Position numbers and translations under genes: made by a program. From the NCBI GenBank assembly GCA_003136515.1, contig PLEU01000072.1, positions 1-5,566 on the forward strand: DNA of 5,566 nucleotides, given 5' to 3'. The stretch comes from Spartobacteria bacterium. GTDB lineage: Bacteria; Verrucomicrobiota; Verrucomicrobiae; Chthoniobacterales; UBA6821. The notes below the pieces were generated by a model. It saw nothing but the letters and a program-made list of their open reading frames with translations. It had not been told where the DNA came from and searched no databases. Position 1 is the stretch's first letter. Each line of letters starts with the position of its first letter. Shown one piece after another: positions 1-5,009 of the stretch.

Positions 1-1289
1 TGGTGCATGTGGCCCGCGAGATGAAAAGGGAGAATTTTGAAATTCCTCTGCTCATCGGGGGAGCCACCACTAGTCCCGCCCACACAGCGGTGAAGATCGC
101 CCCCGAATATTCTGGCCCCGTGGTGCATGTGCTGGATGCTTCGCGCGTGGTGGGCGTTGCTTCAGAACTGCTTTCCGAGGAACGCAAGGAGGCGTATCAC
201 CTAGAGCTCGAGAGGCAGCATCAGAACCGGCGTGAAGAACATGCTGGAAAGCAGGCTAAGGGGGATCTGCTTCCCCTAGGGATTGCTAGGGAAAACACCG
301 TGTCGATCGACTGGAACGCCGCTGCTCTGCCCCGGCAATCCGAACAGAGACTCATCACATATGATGACATCCCGCTGGCAGAGCTGGTTGCGTATTTTGA
401 TTGGTCTCCCTTCTTCTCCGCATGGGAGATGAGAGGGCGCTATCCGGGACTGCTCTCCGATCCGGAGATTGGGGCGCAGGCCAGAGAATTGCACGAGGAT
501 GCCCTCCGTGTGCTGGATCGGATCGTGAGCGAAAAGCGCTTTCGAGTGCGCGGGGTCATCGGCTTTTGGCCCGCCAATCGCGTCGGAGACGACATCGAGC
601 TATATGCCGATACGGAGCGTTCCTCGGTGGTGGGAAAATTTCACACACTCCGTCAACAGAACAAGAAGCCCGCAGGCCAACCTAACTACGCCTTGGCTGA
701 TTTCATCGCACCGCGTGACTCGGGACGCGTTGATTCTCTTGGCGGTTTTGCCGTAACGGCAGGCCCTGAGGTCGGGGAATATGCCGAGACTTTTGAGAAA
801 CAGCACGATGACTATACCGCGCTTCTGGTAAAGGCCCTCGGCGACCGGTTTGCCGAGGCAGCTGCTGAGTGGCTCCACAAGCAGGCTAGGGATTTATGGG
901 GATTCGGTCTGGAGGAAAATCTGGCTATCGAGGAAATCATACGTGAAAAATACCGTGGCATCCGGCCGGCCGCCGGTTATCCCGCCTGTCCCGACCATAC
1001 CGAGAAGTGGGAGCTATTTCGCCTTCTCGATGCGACACGCAATACCGGGATCATCTTGACGGAGAGTCTGGCGATGTTTCCGGCGAGTTCCGTTTCGGGG
1101 CTTTACTTTGCGGCGCCAGAGGCTAGGTACTTCGCGGTTGGTAGACTGGGTAGGGATCAGGTCGGAGATTATGCAACCCGCAAAGGAATGGCCGTTGCCG
1201 AGGTCGAGAGATGGCTGAGTCCTTATCTTCAGTATGACCCGGACAGCACTTTGGTGGCAGTCTGCGCGCCGGGGGTGCTGAATTCCTGA
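1..1289 (+). CDS. metH: Cobalamin-dependent methionine synthase MetH, C-terminal part (5' end outside window)
   Basis: MetH transfers a methyl group from methyltetrahydrofolate to homocysteine through cobalamin, making methionine in the cytoplasm. Only the last ~428 residues are visible; the family is usually about 1200 residues. The frame is already open at the left edge, so the GTG at base 3 is an internal codon. The visible part begins in the last section of the B12-binding domain, with IGGATTSPAHTAVK at residues 18-31 (numbered from base 3). The SAM-binding activation domain follows. It shows YFDWSPFF at 131-138, PANRVGDDIE at 190-199, the SAM motif RPAAGYPACP at 321-330 (R-x-x-x-G-Y) and a conserved Tyr at 377. 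The reactivation residues I can recognise are intact, and the C-terminus ends at about the normal place. The ybeY start follows after 2 bases, so the two are probably cotranscribed. Identity is very secure. Confidence 0.97.
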   Translation, partial: VHVAREMKRENFEIPLLIGGATTSPAHTAVKIAPEYSGPVVHVLDASRVVGVASELLSEERKEAYHLELERQHQNRREEHAGKQAKGDLLPLGIARENTVSIDWNAAALPRQSEQRLITYDDIPLAELVAYFDWSPFFSAWEMRGRYPGLLSDPEIGAQARELHEDALRVLDRIVSEKRFRVRGVIGFWPANRVGDDIELYADTERSSVVGKFHTLRQQNKKPAGQPNYALADFIAPRDSGRVDSLGGFAVTAGPEVGEYAETFEKQHDDYTALLVKALGDRFAEAAAEWLHKQARDLWGFGLEENLAIEEIIREKYRGIRPAAGYPACPDHTEKWELFRLLDATRNTGIILTESLAMFPASSVSGLYFAAPEARYFAVGRLGRDQVGDYATRKGMAVAEVERWLSPYLQYDPDSTLVAVCAPGVLNS

Positions 1290-1291
1290 AG

Positions 1292-1786
1292 ATGATGAGG
1301 GGCAGGAAGCCGAAAGGGAGCAGCAAGAGGACCTTGCGCCGGGTTCCAAATCCTGAACTCCCGCAACTCCTATGGTCCAACCGCCAGCGTTCCGTAAAAA
1401 TTGATTTAAGAACAGTCAGGAAAATCGTCGGCGCAGCGCTGCCTCTCTGTTTGAAGAAACCTCGTAGGCCCGGTCTGAAACTTCCCCCGGTTGTGGAGAT
1501 CACACTGCTTGGAAAGGACGCCATAGCCGGGGTGCACGCCGAGTTTCTGAAGGACCCCGCACCGACAGATGTCATCACCTTTGAGCATGGGGAGATTCTA
1601 ATCGGAGTGACCGTGGTCGTGACGAACGCCCGCAATATCGCTCACCCCGTGACTCATGAAGCTGCTCTCTGCGCAATTCACGGACTTCTTCATCTTCTCG
1701 GCTATGACGATCTCAGCGAAAAAGATCAGGTGGTGATGCATCGTCGGCAGGAGGAGATTTTGGAAGCCGCATTGCGCGGCTTGTGA
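1292..1786 (+). CDS. ybeY: Endoribonuclease YbeY, rRNA maturation factor, with variant metal site
   Basis: YbeY is a metal-dependent single-strand endoribonuclease involved in 16S rRNA 3'-end maturation and ribosome quality control. The core is clear: EFLKDPAPTDVITF at residues 84-97, GEILIG at 100-105, and the signature HGLLHLLGYDD at 130-140. The family signature is H-G-x-L-H-L-x-G-Y-D-H, whose three His bind zinc. Here the first two are present (H130, H134) but the third is Asp (D140). Asp could still bind metal, so this looks like a variant and not necessarily a dead enzyme. The ATG at 1292 (ATGATG doublet) gives a basic N-terminal extension of about 28 residues before the usual beginning near NRQRSVKIDL. 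No strong Shine-Dalgarno sequence is visible. A TTG at 1334 is an in-frame alternative start. Total length is 164 residues from 1292. It lies between metH and an unidentified ORF, 4 bases before the latter. Confidence 0.93.
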   Translation: MMRGRKPKGSSKRTLRRVPNPELPQLLWSNRQRSVKIDLRTVRKIVGAALPLCLKKPRRPGLKLPPVVEITLLGKDAIAGVHAEFLKDPAPTDVITFEHGEILIGVTVVVTNARNIAHPVTHEAALCAIHGLLHLLGYDDLSEKDQVVMHRRQEEILEAALRGL

Positions 1787-1790
1787 TAGC

Positions 1791-2396
1791 ATGAACCAAA
1801 TGAGTCAAGCCGCTGCGCAGCCCGTGAAGATCCTTGCCGAAGGGGAATATGAGCTCATCGCCCGTGCCGCGGAACTCTGCAATCCTTTCCTGCACGCACT
1901 GGGCGAGGTGACACTGATACCCCGTGGGCCTGTCATCGCAGCCATCCTGAACTGGAATGCCACGCTGCTGACCCCGCTGCTTCAGCCCGCCCTTCTGGAG
2001 GTTATGGACCGTGCTGCAAAAGGTGGAAGCTTTGAGATCGTGACCCTTGACTGTCGGGTGGATGCCGCAGTTCCTCCCCCGGCACGATTGCAGAGCAGGG
2101 ATGGCGGGAAGTCACTAGTCCAGGGATTGCGTGCGCCACGTGGTGATCGCCTCATCGAGCGATATCGTACCGCTGTTTTGGCCGGTGATTCCCCCGGTCA
2201 TCTTGTGGTCATCCACGCCCTGCGTGCTGCGGTTTTTCACCTGCCGCCGCAAGTGGCCATTGCAGCCTACCTTGTGCAGGAGGGGATGGGAGCTGGACTG
2301 GAGGAGCGTGATATTGCACGGTTTTTAATAGAGGGGCTCTCAAGAACGCTTTCACCCGTTCCAGGAAGCGCTGGGAGACATCTTGCCGGACTGTGA
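1791..2396 (+). CDS. Uncharacterised protein encoded just upstream of clpS (possible 3' frameshift)
   Basis: I do not recognise a family for this 201-residue product. It has no signal peptide and no clear membrane segment, so it is probably cytoplasmic. The sequence alternates hydrophobic, probably helical blocks (residues 20-75 and 120-182) with a polar, Pro/Arg-rich middle (90-120). No catalytic motif stands out. Coding character is good through most of its length, with a strong GC bias at third codon positions. It starts with ATG 4 bases after ybeY (second ATG at 1800) and its TGA overlaps a GTG start of clpS, so it belongs to the same transcription unit. Oddity: the last ~17 residues (from about 185) look unlike the rest, with low third-position GC. 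The +1 frame over the same bases reads like a natural helix (FHPFQEALGDILPD) and has high third-position GC. One extra G in the GGGG run at 2333-2336 would explain this. The annotated C-terminus may therefore be wrong. Confidence 0.72.
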   Translation: MNQMSQAAAQPVKILAEGEYELIARAAELCNPFLHALGEVTLIPRGPVIAAILNWNATLLTPLLQPALLEVMDRAAKGGSFEIVTLDCRVDAAVPPPARLQSRDGGKSLVQGLRAPRGDRLIERYRTAVLAGDSPGHLVVIHALRAAVFHLPPQVAIAAYLVQEGMGAGLEERDIARFLIEGLSRTLSPVPGSAGRHLAGL

Positions 2397-2698
2397 AGAT
2401 CCTCTCCATGGGAGATCCCGGGATTCTGGAGTCTCCGGAAACAAATGTTTCTGAGGCCTACGACACACCATGGATCGTCGTTGTACACAATGACCCAGTG
2501 AATCTTATGAGCTATGTGTCGATGGTCTTTCAGCTCATCTTTGGCTGGTCTCGCGAACGGGCCGAGCTGCATATGATGGAAGTCCATTCCAAAGGGCGTT
2601 CTATTGTTTGGAGTGGTGCTAGGGAGAAGGGAGAGCTGTATGTCCAGCAGCTTCATGGACACCTCCTTCTGGCAACACTGGAGCGTGCATCTCCTTGA
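2393..2698 (+). CDS. clpS: ATP-dependent Clp protease adaptor ClpS, actinobacterial-type
   Basis: ClpS binds proteins with destabilising N-terminal residues and hands them to the ClpA/ClpC-ClpP protease in the cytoplasm. The ClpS core runs from TPWIVVVHNDPVNLMSYV (residues 25-42) through FGWSRERAELHMMEVHSKG (50-68) to the C-terminal LLATLER. Residues expected in the N-degron pocket are visible: N33, D34, M62 and H65. The second Asp of the E. coli NDD motif is Pro (NDPVNLMSYV), a pattern I associate with the actinobacterial ClpS group. GTG at 2393 overlaps the preceding stop as GTGA. ATG at 2408 (six codons in) is an equally plausible start, and would be preferred if the upstream gene is frameshifted. 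The N-terminal ~24 residues are the usual flexible extension. Its stop overlaps the TTG start of the DUF2017-like gene, so the two are probably translationally coupled. Confidence 0.93.
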   Translation: MKILSMGDPGILESPETNVSEAYDTPWIVVVHNDPVNLMSYVSMVFQLIFGWSRERAELHMMEVHSKGRSIVWSGAREKGELYVQQLHGHLLLATLERASP

Positions 2699-3231
2699 TC
2701 GGCATGCATTTCGAACTTTCCAGATCCGGAGACCCCTTTTTTAGTAAAATGCATCCCCTGCTTGCTGGAATGCTGCAGGCGGTGGCAATCGATCCTTGGG
2801 AGCGGTATCCCGATGGAAGCGGGCGGCTTTTACCGGCTCCTGGCGATGAGGAGGAACTCTGCCGTGACTGGCATGATTTCGTGCAGCCTGGGCTGAGACG
2901 TCATTTTGATTCGGAACGGGTGATTGTCGCCGAGGATATCACCCTGATGAAAGAGGGGAAGGGAAAGACGCCTCTCTGGTCGCTCGAGATTCCTCATTCC
3001 CATTGCGAAGCTTGGCTGACGACCCTTAATGCGCAACGTCTCGCTCTGGCAGCGGAATATATCTTTACGGAAAAGGAACTTTCCGAAAAGAAGGCTCCGG
3101 ATCTCTCTTCCGAAAGAAGCATCGCGTTGATGCAGGTGAATTTTTTTGCGTTTATTCAGGAATGCCTCGTGCAAGTCGTCATGAGTAAGGGGTTTCATTC
3201 CGAAACCAATCAGACTGCGGAAAACGAGTAA
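2695..3231 (+). CDS. DUF2017-like protein paired with clpS
   Basis: This 178-residue cytoplasmic protein resembles DUF2017, a family of unknown function usually encoded next to clpS in Actinobacteria. Matching features are RLLPAPGDEEELCRDW near residues 44-59 (compare the LLP-then-acidic section of the family), EAWLTTLNAQRLALAAEYIF at 105-124 (the W-L-x-x-L-N-x-x-R-L block) and FFAFIQECLVQVV at 150-162 (the (Q)ESL/ECL helix). The rest is charged and probably helical, with no enzyme motif. The TTG at 2695 overlaps the clpS stop (TTGA); the ATG at 2704, three codons in, is the more conventional start. No good Shine-Dalgarno sequence precedes either, which fits translational coupling. The location after an actinobacterial-type ClpS strengthens the family call and suggests a role linked to ClpS. 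That role is inference. The family assignment is from remembered pattern similarity and needs a profile search. Confidence 0.75.
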   Translation: MIGMHFELSRSGDPFFSKMHPLLAGMLQAVAIDPWERYPDGSGRLLPAPGDEEELCRDWHDFVQPGLRRHFDSERVIVAEDITLMKEGKGKTPLWSLEIPHSHCEAWLTTLNAQRLALAAEYIFTEKELSEKKAPDLSSERSIALMQVNFFAFIQECLVQVVMSKGFHSETNQTAENE

Positions 3232-3237
3232 GGCGTC

Positions 3238-3780
3238 ATGGATGACCACATGCATGAAGCGCGTGCCATCCTTCTGCGACGGTATCGCTTTTCGGAGCAC
3301 GGTCTTGTCGTCCTCTGGCTCACTGATCGACATGGTAAAGTGAAGACGGCGGTACGCGGTGCCACGAGAAGCGGGAGCCCTTTTGCAGGTCGCTTGGAGC
3401 TGTTCACTGAATCGGAGATTGTTTTCAAACCTTCTAGGAAGGGTGATCTTCACACCCTGTATGAAATCGTCGTTTCGTGTGATACTGCGCTTCCTCCCTC
3501 ATATACGACGATTCTCACCGCATCGTATTTTGCAGAACTTTGCGATCTATTCACAGAACCGATGCACCCGATACCGGAGCTTTTTTCCCTGCTTCAACGC
3601 GCTTGGGGTTTTCTGCGGAAACAGGAACCCAGCAGGCGTGCCGTCGGGCATTTCGAGAAAGAGCTCGCTCGGTTGCTTGGTATCAACGATCCCGCGGTGC
3701 CGGCACACCATTCCCTTGCTGCCGTGGCCCACAAACTTCCGGCCAATCGAACCCGCTTGCTGGACAACCTGAATAGCTGA
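3238..3780 (+). CDS. recO: DNA repair protein RecO, short form without zinc-finger region
   Basis: RecO works with RecR (and RecF) to load RecA onto SSB-coated single-stranded DNA during gap repair. The N-terminal OB-fold pattern is clear: EARAILLRRYRFSEHGLVV (residues 7-25), LTDRHGKVKTAVRGATRSGSPFAGRLELF (28-56) and GDLHTLYEIVVS (69-80). The helical part follows, with ASYFAELCDLF (95-105), ELFSLLQRAW (114-123) and HFEKELARLLGI (138-149). The protein ends at 180 residues, against about 240 in E. coli, and has no Cys-x-x-Cys zinc motif or the distal helices. I saw no continuation in another frame after the stop, so this looks like a naturally short form. ATG at 3238 follows AAGG (3230-3233) at close spacing; ATG at 3250 is an alternative that also fits the family N-terminus. 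It lies 6 bases after the DUF2017-like gene and is the last gene of the block. Confidence 0.88.
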   Translation: MDDHMHEARAILLRRYRFSEHGLVVLWLTDRHGKVKTAVRGATRSGSPFAGRLELFTESEIVFKPSRKGDLHTLYEIVVSCDTALPPSYTTILTASYFAELCDLFTEPMHPIPELFSLLQRAWGFLRKQEPSRRAVGHFEKELARLLGINDPAVPAHHSLAAVAHKLPANRTRLLDNLNS

Positions 3781-4092
3781 ATCTGCAGGGTTCGATTATC
3801 AGCCTCAGCCAGCCCCAGAAATGAAAAAACTCAGACATCTGACGACGCTGATTCTCGATGAGATCTCATGGAATCTACCCTCCTAGGTCAAGGCTCTGAT
3901 CAGCTTCGTGCGGACCCATCGTGAGAAGACTAGAGTGGCTATGGCCTTCATCACTCTCATCGTGGAATCGTTGGGAATGCGTTTGAGAATTGAGCACACC
4001 CCATCCTGATTGGCTGGGAAAATGGGTGAGCTTGCTGGGTGACAAAGCACGTTCTCATCCACTGCGCGCTGTGAGTTTGCTCCGCAAAAGAC
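3781..4092 (+). other. Intergenic stretch between recO and tRNA-Tyr, no established gene
   Basis: These 312 bases hold no recognisable protein or RNA family. An imperfect hairpin at 3776-3803 overlaps the recO stop, but no T-tract follows it. The only coding-like signal is an interrupted frame at 3821-4009, listed separately. A small 5-bp hairpin (TTTGC-TCC-GCAAA, 4076-4088) lies just beyond the tRNA 3' end but lacks a U-tract in the tRNA's direction. I see no direct repeat of the tRNA end that would mark an integrated element. Confidence 0.5.
3821..4009 (+). pseudogene. Possible small-gene remnant with in-frame TAG
   Basis: From ATG at 3821 (MKKLRHLTTL...) the frame runs 21 codons to TAG at 3884-3886. 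It then continues open for 40 more codons to TGA at 4007-4009. The part after the TAG (KALISFVRTHREKTR, then a hydrophobic stretch AMAFITLIV) keeps a GC bias at third positions and reads like protein. This suggests one small ORF of about 62 codons broken by a single stop. There is no good ribosome binding site and I recognise no family. The alternative is chance, since short open frames are common at this base composition. The nearby tRNA-Tyr has a GTA anticodon and is not an amber suppressor. Confidence 0.25.
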
Positions 4093-4174
4093 TGGGCAGG
4101 AGTGGATTCGAACCACTGAAGGCGATGCCAGCGGATTTACAGTCCGCCCCGTTTGGCCACTTCGGTACCTACCC
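4093..4174 (-). tRNA. tRNA-Tyr, anticodon GTA
   Basis: Read on the - strand this is a complete class II (long variable arm) tRNA of 82 bases without an encoded CCA. The acceptor stem GGGTAGG/CCTGCCC pairs over 7 positions with one G-U, and the discriminator is A (base 4093). The D-arm has a 3-bp CCG/CGG stem and the GG of the D-loop. The anticodon arm GCGGA-CTGTAAA-TCCGC has anticodon GTA at its centre. The variable arm folds as GGC-ATC-GCC. The T-arm is AGTGG-TTCGAAT-CCACT. The 3' sequence after the discriminator is GTC, so CCA must be added after transcription. It is transcribed against all neighbouring protein genes and must have its own promoter at coordinates above 4174, but I could not pick a convincing -35/-10 pair. 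Confidence 0.97.
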
Positions 4175-4348
4175 GTATCTTTCACTCACCGAGCGATGAG
4201 AGCTGTGCAGGATGCAATCTCCCAGCGTCATCGTCCATCAGAAAGTGTGTGAAGTTATCAGGGGGTGATGATCCGGTCGCTCAGTATTTCCCGGTAACTT
4301 CTGTACTAGAAAAAGCCGTGATTTTGGATTTATGAAGCGGGAATTCAG
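4175..4348. other. Intergenic stretch between tRNA-Tyr and the LON-domain gene
   Basis: These 174 bases should hold the tRNA-Tyr promoter (- strand) and possibly a promoter for the LON-domain gene (+ strand), but I see no element close to consensus for either. TACTAG at 4304-4309 could serve as a -10, but no matching -35 is visible. A nine-codon frame starts at ATG 4332 and ends at 4361, just past the GTG start of the next gene. It has no supporting features. Confidence 0.4.
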
Positions 4349-5005
4349 GTGTATTCTCTGATTGTGCACGAGGAAATCATTCAGGAACTTCCTACTACGC
4401 TACCCGTGATGGTGTTGCCTGGAGTCACCCTTTTCCCGAATGCCCTGCTGCCTCTCTTTATTTTTGAGCCGCGTTACCGGGCCATGCTTGATGACGCACT
4501 TGGAACGGGAAGGATGATGGCCATGGCCATGCCTCGCGATGAGGAGGAGAGGGAGATGGAGAGCATCGCCGGCGCTGGGCTTGTGAGGGCCTGCATACGG
4601 AATGCCGATGGAACATCCAACCTGATTCTTCAAGGCGTAAGCCGGGTCAGGATCGCCGGATGGGAACAAGAGGAGCCGTATCGTGTTGCAAGGATCGAAC
4701 CCTTGGAGAGCGTCAGGGCCCCTGACGGTGACATGACAGAATCGGCAGCCATGGCTGCGCAGGTAACCCGTCTGCATGCCCTCTGCGCCCGGTTTAGGGA
4801 GCAGGGAATTGAACTTCCTGTGCAGTTTGAAGCCTATCTTAACCAAATCACAAATATCGGAGTGATAACCGATCTTGTTGCATCAACCCTTGTTTCCGAT
4901 CCCGCTGTCCGCCAGCGGTTGCTGGAGGAACTTGATATTTCGAAACGACTGGAAAAACTTCTTGCCGCGCTGCGGACCCAGCTTGCCTCCGGTAATGTCC
5001 CCTGA
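4349..5005 (+). CDS. Stand-alone LON substrate-binding-domain protein
   Basis: This 218-residue protein is a free-standing LON N-terminal (substrate-binding) domain, without the AAA+ or peptidase parts of Lon protease. Visible family features are LPVMVLPGVTLFPNALLPLFIFEPRYRAML (residues 18-47), GTGRMMAMAMPRD (52-64), a GxG-type turn AGAGLVRACIRNADG (74-88), LILQGVSRVRI (92-102) and the helical C-terminal half with ITDLVASTLVSDPAVRQRLLEELDISKRLEKLL (173-205). No signal peptide or catalytic residues are present. Proteins of this kind are thought to bind substrates or act as adaptors, but their role is mostly unknown. Translation probably begins at GTG 4349, preceded by GAAGCGGG at 4334-4340 as a fair ribosome binding site. 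GTG at 4364 is also possible, and both precede the conserved core. An in-frame stop at 4319-4321 limits the upstream extension. It is 4 bases before xseA and likely cotranscribed. Confidence 0.9.
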   Translation: MYSLIVHEEIIQELPTTLPVMVLPGVTLFPNALLPLFIFEPRYRAMLDDALGTGRMMAMAMPRDEEEREMESIAGAGLVRACIRNADGTSNLILQGVSRVRIAGWEQEEPYRVARIEPLESVRAPDGDMTESAAMAAQVTRLHALCARFREQGIELPVQFEAYLNQITNIGVITDLVASTLVSDPAVRQRLLEELDISKRLEKLLAALRTQLASGNVP

Positions 5006-5009
5006 TGGC

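Noticed and set aside
1..131. Repeated 11-mer TGGTGCATGTG at 1-11 and 121-131
   Set aside because: Both copies lie inside metH coding sequence, in different protein contexts, with no extended repeat. Most likely coincidence.
1791..2396. Possible UreF-like helical protein, based on the block around residues 134-170
   Set aside because: The similarity is faint, the N-terminal hallmark of UreF is absent and no urease genes are present.
3787..3796. GGTTCGAT near recO as a leftover T-arm (attachment-site duplicate) of the tRNA
   Set aside because: Only about 7 bases match, and the flanks do not continue the tRNA sequence or pair as a T-stem.
3776..3803. Imperfect hairpin GCTGAATC...GATTATCAGC at the end of recO as a terminator
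   Set aside because: The stem is interrupted by a two-base bulge and no T-tract follows. It may be chance.
4076..4088. Hairpin TTTGC-TCC-GCAAA beyond the tRNA-Tyr 3' end as a terminator
   Set aside because: Only 5 bp, and no run of T follows in the direction of tRNA transcription.
3883..4185. 100-residue - strand open frame containing YRSGQTGRTVNPLASPSV
   Set aside because: Its first ~31 residues are a translation of the tRNA-Tyr gene, a well-known false protein pattern. The rest has no family resemblance.
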